Positions 1 through 12,500 of a DNA stretch of 64,000 bases are shown here, piece after piece. How positions within the stretch are numbered: position 1 is the stretch's first letter; each line of letters starts with the position of its first letter. Origin of the DNA: Zygaena filipendulae (lineage: Eukaryota; Arthropoda; Insecta; Lepidoptera; Zygaenidae); contig OU015669.1 in assembly GCA_907165275.2 (NCBI GenBank), positions 9,384,501 through 9,448,500 on the forward strand. The letters run 5' to 3'. A program made the position numbers and the translations under genes. The notes beneath the pieces were generated by a model that worked only from the letters and a program-made list of their open reading frames with translations, did not search any database and had not been told where the DNA came from.

Positions 1-667
1 ACTGGTCGGTACTTTATTAGTAAATAATTGATATCACTTAAAAAAAAATTAACAAGATCTTTTTCAAAATAGTAGTAAACAATTATGGAACATTCTTTAG
101 TATGATAATTGATAATAATCTGTCATCACATCTGTCATAAGTCTGCCTGAAACAGCAATTTATTAGCTCGTTTATGATACGGTTGTGTGTAAAAGTTTTC
201 AAATTTCGTATGAAAAGTACGTATTCCACGAGACGCGGAAATCGTTGGAAACGGCTGGCAATATTATCAGACATTTCTTAAGCCGACTGTACTCATAATT
301 TTAGTAAGAGGTACGCATAATTTCTAATTCGCATACGGTATAGATATTTGGTTAGAATTATAAGTCTTTAGTTGCCATTAATAACAACGGTTGCACTATA
401 GTTAATACAACCCGGGCTCGCCTGAGCTAGTAATCACTTGTGTCAACAATTATGCCGTTAGGAACGGGAGAGAAATTCATAATTATTATCCGCCAATTAT
501 ATTTATAGCGTACCCAAGTGGTGTTTAAAGCTTGGAAATATCCACTAACGATTTAGTGATTTTCGTCGTATATTTATGATTATTGATCGAAGTTTATTGC
601 AAAACCAGATGCCACTGAAAGCGATTAAAAAAATAACGGACTTCTCTGCCCTTAATCTATACTAATA

Positions 668-847
668 CTAGCTGTTCCGCTAGAAATTTCGGAGTTTCCG
701 CGGGAATTGCACGATAAAAAATAGGTACCCTATGTCCTTGTGTAAACCCGACAACGTGTATCCAAAATTTCGCGGTGATCGGTTGAGCCGTTAAGCCGTG
801 AAAGCGTATCAACCAAACAAACTCACTTTCGCATTTATAATATTAGC
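668..847 (-). mobile_element. Lep1-like Helitron, degraded
   Basis: CTAGCTGTTCCGCTAG with a drifted GC block, then GATCGGTTGAGCCGTTAAG and CTTTCGCATTTATAATATTA at the other end. The element's 3' CTAG end is on the left. Confidence 0.7.
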
Positions 848-1216
848 TAGCATTAAAATGAAGAAAAATTTGCTGGTTTTTTTTTTTTTTGCTAGGAGGT
901 AATTTCTGCTACTAATAATATTAAAGCCGCTTCACTCGCTTCAATTCTCCGCTGCATACCGTCGGAATTTGACCTGAATACTGAATAGGTATAGTTTCCG
1001 TCTAGATATTGTTGGAATGCTAGAGGTGAACTAATTTCGACGAACAGTGTCAACTTTTATCAGTCGGTGACGGTACACGTGTACACAATAAATCTCACCT
1101 TGAAATCTGGTTATAGGTTATGTCTTTTAGAAGGGTTCACAGAAATCAATCGAGGATTGATTGTGATAAACAAATGCAGACAACAGATAACTAATAGTAG
1201 ATAGGTAACTCTAATA

Positions 1217-1563
1217 TACAACGTGTTAATGAATTAACTGAAAACCTGATACACCCTATTTAAAAAAATACACAATATGATTAAAATATATTTTATGTCG
1301 AAAAAAATTATACTTTAAAAGTTATTCTACATTAGTTTGGAGGTGACCTATCTACGAAATTCCAAGCGCTACGCCCGCGCCTACCGGTTCGATTTTTTGC
1401 TGTGGGCGGCGTACGCGTCAAATATTGTATTATAAATAATTTAGACTTGGGCTGATAAAAATTAAAAAAATATAACCAATATTAAAACATAGTGCGATCA
1501 ATTCGCTAGTTTATTCTGAGCAAACTACTTTTTAGTTTTCAGTTAATTCATTAACACGTTGTA
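1217..1563. mobile_element. MITE family C, TA-flanked, 347 bp
   Basis: Terminal repeats are TACAACGTGTTAATGAATTA and its inverse; TA is present on both outer sides (1215-1216 and 1564-1565). The interior has a GC-rich patch (CCTACCGGTTCG) in an AT-rich body. The TA duplication fits a Tc1/mariner-mobilised MITE. Confidence 0.82.
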
Positions 1564-2299
1564 TATCCTACACACTAAACATAGCTAAGGAAAAATTCAA
1601 GACCACTCATATCAAGCACCCAAAGGCAAATTTTTTTTCCAATTTGTAATTATTTCCATCTCCACAAGCTTTGATAGCTTGTTACTGTAACTTCAGTGCC
1701 TTTAGCTGTATCTTATAACTGACAAATATAGACAGTAAATGTTAAACCTGCCGGTTAGACTATGTCCCCGCTCTGCAGCAGACATGGGTAAGAACTTGGC
1801 CCTTGCGTTACCCACTCCACAGGATGTGCACGATATCTCTTGCATAATTTACTATTCTGTTGACAGTAGCTCGAAATCTATTCTAATCTAATATATTCAA
1901 TGCCATAAACTCACTATAACAGTCTTGGGGCTTCCGTCGTGGTCCACTGACCTTATGGCGTCATCTTCCTCCTAATTATTGTTTTTGGCAATATGGCGTC
2001 GCCGGCAGCCATTGTCTTTTCAAAACAATGGCGGCAATTCACATTTTGTCAGCGGGACGTGTCTTTTTATTTTACATTTATTATGCAATTCAGCAAGGTC
2101 CATTTAAAATTACAAATGGTTAGACAATAGTTGGGACCGTGTTTTATTTATGGTTTGATTTTTTAATGGCGGTGAAATCATCTCGAAATAATGTTTCGTA
2201 TCACAAATGTCCCACCTCTGATATTCACGTCGCTTTAAAAATGGAATCATGAATCGGGCAAGCTATGGAAAGTTCAAAGGGCCTACAATTATAGCCTTA

Positions 2300-2502
2300 C
2301 TAGCTGTGCCCCGCGGTTTCACCCGCGTTAATTTCAGAGTTCCCGCGGGAATCCCGGGATAAAAAGTACCCTATGTGTTAATCTGATGTATAAGCTATAT
2401 TATTGTAAAGTTTCATTTAAATCCATCCAGTAGTTTTTGCGTAAAAGAGTAACAAACGTCCATCCATACTCACAAACTTTCGCGTTTATAATATTAGTAG
2501 GG
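2300..2502 (-). mobile_element. Lep1-like Helitron copy, full length about 203 bp
   Basis: Reads CTAGCTGTGCCCCGCGG to CGCGTTTATAATATTAGTAG. It contains TGTGTTAATCTGATGTATAA, a subtype block also found at 30259-30469 and, interrupted, at 51567. Inferred strand follows the TC-to-CTAG orientation. Confidence 0.8.
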
Positions 2503-3107
2503 TTACGTATCTTAACTCACAAAGAAAAAAGGATGAGTCGGTTTTCTAGGACTCTGCTTAGTTTGAGACCAGGTGGCGCTGTGCGATAGTGACCAAGCAT
2601 TATTATTAAGTATTACTATCTAAATTAAGACCTACCTATTTTAACTTTAAGGTCACAAATTGTATTATTCACGCTACATGCCCTTATATAATAGAATAAT
2701 GCGGTTTTGCGAGCTTCTTATCGTTGTTTTCGTTTTGTTCGCATATTTGGTATTCTCAATGTTAGCGGCTTAATGTTGCCAACTGCCTGCAGTGCTTTTA
2801 TATTATTTCCCTTTAAGGATTAAAATTATGATTTCTTTATCTAATTTTATACGAAGGTAAATGCTACATATTGTATGCTACATAAATGCTACATTTTGTA
2901 TATTAAAAACGCGGCGACTTTGCTCCGATAGCTCTATGATAGCTGTAAATTTATATTTTGATATAATAACATTTTTTCTTTTGTGGAAAGACCATTAAGG
3001 ACATGCAACGAGCCGAGAACTTTGTTTTGACACTCTGAGAGAGGTCTAAAATCCAAGTTATCCTAGTTATTATGATAAATAGTAACTAAACATAAACATA
3101 AAAATCA

Positions 3108-3293
3108 AAACATATTAACCCACAAAATTAAGTTATTGATACAGAACGCTTTATTAAGAGTTATAGAATGTTTTTTAATTACGTGTTTACTCAATTAAAT
3201 TGTTTAAATACCAACAAAATGTTAAATTAAAAAAAGTTTACAAGTAATAATTTCTCTAGTGTGGGTTAACACACTATTGCTTATCTATGTCCA
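3108..3293. mobile_element. MITE family B, partial copy
   Basis: Matches the 32512-32749 element from ATTAACCCACAAAATTAAG to GCTTATCTATGTCCA, but the left terminal 20 bases are missing. Confidence 0.7.
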
Positions 3294-3436
3294 ATTAATC
3301 ATATTTCGATTGACTAGATATCAAAAGTTCCCTTATCGGTCTTTCCTCAACCCTAACGCGATTGCCAGCTTCGCATAAATAAAGAATCTTATGTTGATGC
3401 GTTTAAAGTTGCGAATTGCTTGTGATAACTTTACAG

Positions 3437-3531
3437 GGCGGCGTCAACATCGAACGTGATGTTTGCATCTGCGCCGCTCACGAGACGCGCATCGGCACTC
3501 CATCTTGACGGCTCCGACACTGACAACAAAG
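3437..3531 (+). CDS. ens: Ensconsin exon 1 of those visible (residues 1-31)
   Basis: The acceptor is TTTACAG and the donor is GTACTA. Only the frame starting at the second base is open across the exon; it reads AASTSNVMF then SAPLTRRASALHLDG. It enters and leaves in phase 1. An in-frame ATG at 3464 could serve as a start in a short isoform, but the clear acceptor suggests an internal exon. Confidence 0.75.
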
Positions 3532-6500
3532 GTACTAAATACTAATACATTAATAAATAATATTAACGCTAAGTAATAACAGCTATTGCTACATAAAGAA
3601 GCGACACTCCCAGCCTCAAGCCGCGATGTAACGGCGAGCCTAGACTAGAGGCGATGGCGGTGTGGACTGTCGCTGCTAACAACTGGCCTTCTCATGGGGC
3701 AGCAGAGGAAATGGGCATGTGGACTAATTTTTATTTTTTAATCCGTCTTGTAGATTATTAAAAAATATTAGACACGTATTTTTTCTTTTTTTACGTAATA
3801 AAAAAATAACGGCGATATTTTGAGTTGAAATTTCGCGTGACGTCACTATTCGGACAGTTTGTATGGCGGTTTTATCGGTTAGTGACGTCACGACCCACTC
3901 ACCCTAAACTTTAATGCGCTTTATCTCTGTATACTTTAAATTATTTGAAAAAGCAAAAAATACGTGTCTATTGTTTTTTTTATTTTCTAACTGACGGACT
4001 AATTAGAATTTTGATTTTCAAAAGTAGCCCACATCCCTATTGTGCCGAGGCTGAACCCCCTAAAATGGGCATCCAAAAGATAGGCCTTCCGATGCAAAAC
4101 GTGTTCGAAGACAATATAAACTTGAATGTATTTTCATTCTTTCTTTCTTCCCCCCGCCCGTACGCCGCACGCGCACCCTGCACGTGTACTCAATCATTTC
4201 ACTTGTTATAGGTGTTACTGTACAAAAGGAGTATCGTCAAATTTTCTTAGCATTATCAATGCAAAAATAAATAGCATTAACTAGGTCCAAGCCTGCTCTA
4301 ATTAATTATTGCTTCCCGAGTTTTTCGTATGAGCAGAAACTTTGCCGTTACATGCCATCAAAAACCACTATTATATTCAAGGTGCCCTGCTAGTGATATA
4401 ATATATAACCTGAAATTGAAATTTCATCTGTAGTAATTTCGACTTTATCTGTAGGGATGTAAGGTTAAAATTTCGATGTAAGTTTATAAGTAGTAGCCAT
4501 CCTAAAGCCATTTTCAGACAGCAAATTGCAACGCTATTAGCAAAATCGTTACGTACATACTTTTAATCACTATATCTGCATGTGTAATAATTTGTACTCA
4601 ACCTTACCATTTCTGCTGCGAACAAAGGACGGATGTTTTTAAGTTTCTGTAAGTTATATTTGCATTGTATTTATTATTGGTTACCTAACTCTTTTTTTTT
4701 TTGTTTATATAAAGTGTGGTAAAATTAGCTGCAAATAATAGGGATGAAAGTTACACCGTTATAAACAGTCATGTTCATAAAATAAAAAAGATAAGAAAAA
4801 AAAATCAAACTAAATAAATCAATCAAAAAGAAAATAATCTGTGAAGCCGTGCTTCGCTCAATCGCTTTACACACACGTTGCTGCGCGCCGGCATCTTAAG
4901 ATCAATGACCTCGATCGAGCTGACCAGCTGATGCACCGCTCGCTGTGTTCGTGGCGCTGTATTAGTGAGCTAGATGTATTATGTAGTACGTTGTGAATGT
5001 AGTTGTAATGTTTTTTCAATGAATTTAATTTCCTCATATTCTGAAATACTACTGAACTTATAATATAATTTTTTCGCTTATCCTGTTTGTTTTATAAAAC
5101 AATATATAAAGTATACTATACTGAAAGTATACTATAGTATACTTTCAGTCCTGTAGATATTTGCAGCTAATTTTACTACATCTCATATATCTGAATGGAA
5201 TTTAATCCATTTTTATTGCTGCCTAATCACCTATAGTATATATTATAGAATTTCATCTATGTATTTGAAAATAAATAGCAATGAACTTAAGCTGTCGGTG
5301 AAGGAAGGCATCTCAAGGAAAACAGAACAAAAAAGAATACGGACACGAACGGATAGTCAAATCAATAATTCAAATTTGGTCCATAATGTGGCTCTTTTTG
5401 ACGTCAATAAAGTTACATTTATAATGACAGCACCTATAAAATATCCACTCTTCACAGCTTCCTAGTGCTATAGCTGGAGAGAAAAAGCTGCGCAACAAAT
5501 TCTCCAGTAGCACGCTGTCAGTTTAAAGTTATCCTAGCTACTAATATTATAAATGTGAAAGTGTGGATTGGATGTTTGTTACTCAATCACGCAAAAACAG
5601 CTCAGGGGTACAGAGAAGGACATAGGGTACTTTTTTATTTTATTTTATTTTATTTTCTTTATTTCAACATTAACAGGTATTTAACATTGATAGGACAATA
5701 CACAATTACAGTTTGACATGCACTTAAACTAATTAAATACCCTTAAACAATGCTGATCTATAAGACAATTTTGTCCCGGAATTCCCGCGGGAACTCCGAA
5801 ATTACCGCGAGTGAAACCGCGGGGCACAGCTAGTAATAGAATATTAGCGATAACCCAATTTGCTATTAATTAATTGAGAACAATAAGCCGTAACCAGCAA
5901 TAGACTATATCCGGCACATCACTTTTTATTGTATAAATCATTGTACTCTATAAAAGAGTACCCATGAAATTATTTATTATTAAGGTGACATTTATTTAAT
6001 TATAAATTGTTTACCTATTTCTTTATTTTGATAAGCTTACATTTTTCGTTACGAAAATGTTATCAAGTATTATCAATTATTTTAAAAAATTTAAATTTTT
6101 TTATTATATTGACAATCTCTTCAGTGAATTTATTTAATTTTGACATCAAATTTAAATGTAATTTTTAAAGAGACATAAATTATCTAATCTAACTAGTTTT
6201 GTTTGTCCCCGTTCCGCAGACGAGCCGGACCGCTCGCCGCAGCCGGCGGCGTGGTCGTCGGTGGCGCGCCGGCGCACCGACCTGGTGCCCACGATGCCGG
6301 CGGCGCGCGCCCCAGGTAGGGCCCACTCGATGACGCGCCTCGACAAGATCCCCGCGCACCGGCCGAGCCTGCGCTCCGCCTCGCCCTCCATGCATCACCT
6401 CAACAGGAGCCGTAAGAACAGCTGATGATGATCAGATTACGACGCCGCTGCATCCCGCTTCGCTTCGTGGCGGGCTCGCTGGCGCTAGCGCAGTATAACG

Positions 6501-9500
6501 CTTGGACGGAGACAGACGGCGTTTCGTTGACGGGGATAGGGTAGGGTAGGGTTGCCAATTGTCGTGCCTCCGGGGTGACTCGTTTTGAACTTCTAATTAG
6601 TTTTTTTTTTTTGCGTTAGCGGGGGGGGGGGGGGGGGGGCTATAATAATAATAATAAATAATTTATTTCAACAAAAATGTCATATTATTAAGAAAATCAT
6701 GCCACTATTAAAGATTCAACATTATTAAAATATCAAACCATTAACATACATACCAAAAATTGACAAGGGGCGACAAAAGAAGACCACCCAACCACAATTT
6801 CTGTCTATCTGTTTGTCTGCTCGCGACAACCTCCGAATCCACCGAACGGAATGTCATGCGGTTTTCACAGATAGATCAAACTTAGCCTGGAGCCTATATA
6901 GGCCCTGCTTCATCCAAATCAGATGTCGGGAAAAAAAAGTTGTTGTAGCTATGTTACGTGCGTGTAATTACAAATTTTCCAACCAATACTTGTGAGTTTT
7001 CCGTTAAATTGATTCGGATTCGGTGATAACGCCGCGCTCGCTTGAATAATGAATCAACTTTAATTAATGACGGCGAACTAAATAACCTGAGTTAAGTTAA
7101 AATCGAAAAGTAAAATATTGTAAAATGGTTCGAAACTTAATTACCAATATTTGAAATCGAATCGAATTTTTACAGTGGTGGAAAAGAATAAGTAATATAG
7201 TAATATACCCGATATTAAAGATGGCAACCCTACTTAGATATGAGTGTGTAAACTTTCGGGACACGTGTTTCTTTTAAGAATACGAATATAATATGTGAAT
7301 TTTTGTATTTCATCTGAATAATTCCTAAACAATAGGTCTGTCTGTCTGTCTGTCTGTAGGGTTGCGCTTTTCACGCTACGTTTGTGGCTAACTCTGTAAA
7401 GATTTCTTCTAACCAAAGGTTTGTGAGTTGGAGTTAAGTAAGCTAATAACTTGTGGTCGAAAGCTGTAACATTCTCGCTTTTTAGGGACGTGTCAATAAA
7501 CAAATGGTTGGCTATTTTTACAACGCTCTTTTGTGGCTAAGCTAAAGTTTAGTAGGGTTTCTTAACAGTAATGTTTATATGAAGGATATAGACTGGTAAT
7601 TAGTGAACTATGACTGCCTATAAATAAAATTTATAATATTAGTAAGGATAAAACGTATAGGTACTGTACGTGCAAGTTGTGTGTGCGAATGTGTGAGTGC
7701 GTGCGTAAAATTTGTTTTATGTTAATTTTACAATTGGGTATTTTCCAGGGTAAGAAAATCAAAATTCTAATAAGTCCGTCAATTAGAAAATAAAGAAATA
7801 AAGGACACGTATTTTTTGCTTTTGCAAATTAATGAAAATAAAAGGAGTTAAAGCGCATTAAAGTTTAGGCTGAGGGACTCGTGACGTCATTATTCAGTAT
7901 AAGCTACGTACAAACTGCACCGGGTTGTGACGTCACGCGAAATTTCAACTCAATGTATCGCCCTTATTTTTTGATTAGTGACGTAAAAAAGAATAAATAC
8001 TTGTCCAAATTTTTTATTAATCTACACGACGGACTAAAAAAAAATTAGTCAATCAGCAATTGTTCCTTTGGGAAAGTTGTTTGTTATAATGAGTACAATC
8101 ATCATGACTGGGTATCATTCACTAATTACCTGCGACTCTATACTCTATAATTATCATAATTTAATTTTCATAAACACCTTCGAGAAGACTTGTATTTTTT
8201 ACCTTTTATATTTAGTATGTGGGGACATTCTTTATCAGAGAGTTTAAGGTTATTCCAAATTCAACGGGATCGTTTGATACTTGTTATAGATTTAGATTTT
8301 TTTACAGGATTTTTAAAACTTTTTCTATGAACTCTATGGACTCAACTTTTCTGGTGGACGGAAGCTATCTGTCGCTATATCTATTGCACATTGGTTTGTC
8401 TTTCTCTTTTTCCACGGTTCGGTTTTAGTTTGGTTGAAAGGTAAGTATTGTTGACTAACTTAGATATAAGCTGTCTTCACTAACCCCGCACACTGCACAG
8501 TACACCTTAACGCTATCGAAATACTTGTGGTTTTTCCTTAAATGATTTAAAAAGTAAAAAAATAACATTGCAAATTAGTTATTGAATTTGTAACAATTAT
8601 TATATATTTTTATATATTTTTTTAGATGATCGAATATAGATTTTATTTTGTTTAAAGTTTCTCTAGCTACAGTAATTTGAATAGTGTAATAAAGTTTTCA
8701 CTTAAAAGTTAATTGTCGTGTTCAGTGATTGCTCAACATGACCTATTCCACCTGCGGCTCGAAGGGTTTAAACTTGGAGCTTGTGTATTGCTACGCTATC
8801 AAAAATCCGACGCTACTTCCTTGATACTGACCTGAACCTCTTAAAAGGCTTGTTTCCGGGGTATGAAAATCAAAATTCTATTTAGTCCTTAATCCAATAT
8901 TATTTAGTAATCTACAAGACGGACTAAAAACTAAAATTTGGTTGACAAGCCCATTCCTGACTGCGTTAATGCATTTCACCTTAATTGCCACGACCACTTC
9001 TGTTCACAAATCATATATTTTCAGTCCTTGTAACTAAATGGTGCCTTCTCTTCTTCTACCATCTAGTAATGGGCCGTTAAAGATGTGCCGAAGCTCACTC
9101 AACTCCTACTTCCGTTTGTCATACATACATTAGCTGCCGTGCAGTTTCTTCTGCGTCAATTTCGGAATCAATGAAGATTCTCAGTCACTTGTCACTCTAC
9201 ATACGTCACGTGTCCGTCCGCTTGCGCTTGTGCTAAGCGCAGAGTACCAATCTACTCCTACAAAATGGAGAAAGCTTCGCTGTCATCGCTCAGAGGAGAC
9301 GGGACATAAAAGCCATCAAAAATGACCACATCCCGCGCTGTTATGGCGCGGTCATAACAAGGCACCGGTTAACTTCTAACCCTTCCGTCATTTATCCCGT
9401 GACATCCGTAACGTGCCACGTTTCGTCCGCTCCACCCTATAAAATCGGCCACAGAGACTTCCCTGTCATCGCCTCGACATATTATAACCCCCTTGAAAAC

Positions 9501-12500
9501 GACCAAACCACGAAACTCTTAAACCTATCCGTTACCTATCCTCTAATACATCCGTCACGTGCCACGTTCCTCCCGCTTCCGCTTGTGTACATAAGCCGTG
9601 TGTGCACACAGAGTGCCGGTCGGGCGAGACGACGCCGGGCTCGCGGCCCGCCAGCGCGCTGTCGCACGCGGCCGCCGGCGCCGGGCCCGGCCCGGTGGTG
9701 CGCCGCGCCGCGTCTGCGCCGCGCAAGCCGCGCCCCGCCTCCATCGCCGGGACCGGCGTCAACACGCCCAGAGGTAACCGCAACACTTACGTTCACCGAT
9801 GAAAAATGCTGGACACAAAAAACCACCGATCATCATAATGTTTTTTATCTTTTTTTTAGGTATTTACACTGAATAGTCTACCTTCAAGAGAGCTCGTCAT
9901 TTAATCTTACACCATGTATAACTTTACACCATGTTTAACTTTACACCATGTTTAACTTTACACCATGTTTAACTTTACACCATGTTTAACTTTACACCAT
10001 GTATAACTTTCCACCATGTATAAGGTGTAAGCCATTAATTTATTTTGTAGGTTAAGTTTAAAATTGAATTTGTGCAGCCATTTTAAACGTCGAATCGCGT
10101 TTTCCGAACCCGTCTCGAACCCTATTATAGCATTTGTGCGATAAATGATCCAGCGGCGCCCTGATGCGAGCTCCGGAGGTGACACACAACTTTTTTGATA
10201 TCATTGAAAAAAGTACCGTATTGCTCAAGCAAAGTCTGGTAACGCTCAGTCATAAACTGAGGTAGCTGTAGGGCACGCTAACGAAGTGTTAAGAGAAGTG
10301 TGGGTAGTCGCTAGAGTATTTTGTAGAGGTGTAGAGGTAATGAATGATTTTTGACAGGTTAAAAAAAAACAGTGAACGAAAAAGAAATTACTACCAAAAA
10401 CCAAACCCAAAAAGTTAAAAAACGAAACAACACAGTTCAAACAAATAAAGTTTAGGGTTTTATTGAACGTACGATATACCATACGCACAATGAAAACTCG
10501 ACCGTATTCGGTGACCGGTTACAATTTAAGTTGGTTTATTTTCGTTCACTAAACTTATTTGGTAAAATATTCAACGGCTACTCTAATGAATATAGCAAAA
10601 GATTCCATGTACATTTTTTGTGTTTTTATAATAATTTTCAGTGTGCTTTTGCTTAGCCATGTTTGTATATAACTTTTATGTTACCATAAAAATCTTTTAA
10701 TATATTTTTTATCATATTAAAAATAATAGGACATGAAAGATTTTGTAATTTGTAAATATATTTTTTTAAAGTGAAACTTCTTTGAGCACGGGAGAAAGAC
10801 AATTTTTATGGCACGTTACATCAACATGCCGTGTTATGGTCATATTGAATAAGGGCTCTGAATAGCTTAGCCTGTTCAATAGTGATTGTGCTAAGTGTAG
10901 TGCCGCTCGTGCCTCAGGCGGGCTGTCGGCGTCGGGCGAGCCGGTGGGCGGCAGCGCGGCCAGCACGCCGGGCGTGTCGCGGGACGGCAGCGCGCTGGGC
11001 GGGGATGCGCCGCGCCGGCCCGCCACCACGCCGCGCCGCCCGCGCCCCGCCTCGCTGCACGCCGCGCAGCGGACCCGTGAGTGGCACACCGCACACTGTT
11101 CACCCCATACTGCACACTGTTCACAGCATACTGCACACTGTTCACACCATACTGCACACTGTTCACACCATACTGCACACTGTACTGCATACTGTACACA
11201 CTGTACTGCACACTGTAAACACTGTACTGCACACTGTAAACACTGTACTGCACACTACACACACCATACTGTTCACACCATACTACACACTGTTTACACC
11301 ATGCTGGCTACTGTACAAACTGTATTGCACACTGCACACACCATATTGTTCACACTATACTGCACACTGTTCACATCATATTGTATACTTTACACACCAT
11401 GCTGCATTGTGTTCACACCATACTGCACACTGTTTACTCCATACTGTTTTAATTTTATTTATTTGTTGTTTGTGAACACAGGTATTAATTAAGATGTTAA
11501 AATTAAAGAATCGCACATCTGCATTCTGCCAATGAGGTGTACAAACAATATTAACAACAGACATAAGCAAAAAAATATTTTAAATCTCTCGTATTCGGTA
11601 AGTAGGTCCTTATTACCCCCAAATGGGGCTTGTAGGTGACCAATTAGCGCTCTAGGGTAATAATGTAACTAGAAAAGCCCTAGGGCGGTAAGAAATTAAA
11701 AAATGGTTAGATGTACGCGAACTTTTTGAAAGAGCGAAGAGTTTTAGTAAGAGGTTAATATGCCGGGAAAAACCATTTCCTTCAGTATTCAAATCTGTAC
11801 TAATTTTACTTTAAATTTTAATTACTTAAAGAAATGTTATGTTATACTACGTTTTTATTTCCTCGCAATCGAAGTGAAAAGCAGAGTTTATAACTCGTCC
11901 ACAAAACCATTATTATCCTCGACATTACTATCAGCCCGTTCAGTTCGTATCAGTTCGTTTTGTGCACTTGTTGTAAAATCTACTATTAACATCGAAATCA
12001 GTTAAGCGGATACATGTACAGTGTAAATGAGTACCATATTACATTATATCTATTTACCATTTCCAGTACCAATGCAACTAGCGCCGGGCGAAGGCAAGCC
12101 CCCAGTGCACAGGAAGCCAAAGCCATCCAAAGATCACGACAAAGTGAGTTTAATCAGTTCAAATATACAGATTGGAATAAACAAGGCTAGAGCCTCAGTG
12201 GAAGGATTTTTTAAAATCGTGTCAGTAGTCGCAGAAATACCTATATATCCAAACATAGAAAATTTACCTCTTTATAATATATACAGGTTGAAGTCTCTAC
12301 TGGACTGACAGTTTTTTGCAATTTTGGACATTTCAAGAACTCAAACCTTAGAGAAACCTTAGTAGAGACTTTTGATCCTGAAATTCAATCGCTTCGATTT
12401 TCGGCTGGGTCAAGCGATTTTTCAAAAATACAAAATAGATCATAGACAAAGATAATAAAATTATTTAAAAAAAAAAACAACATTTATAACTATAAAAACG

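Larger units (their letters stand above)
1..3436. other. Non-coding DNA upstream of the first visible ensconsin exon
   Basis: No open reading frame here looks like a conserved protein. Because the first visible exon at 3437 is preceded by a splice acceptor (TTTACAG), at least the last part of this stretch is probably intron of the ensconsin gene. It holds Helitron copies at about 668-847 and 2300-2502, a TA-flanked MITE at 1217-1563 and a partial MITE at 3108-3293. The rest is AT-rich and shows nothing I recognise. Confidence 0.6.

Noticed and set aside
10882..11492. Open frames of 197 and 182 residues over ensconsin exon 4 and beyond
   Set aside because: They run through the exon in wrong or unspliced frames and then through the 21-bp minisatellite (HTAHCS- and HTVHTIL-type repeats).
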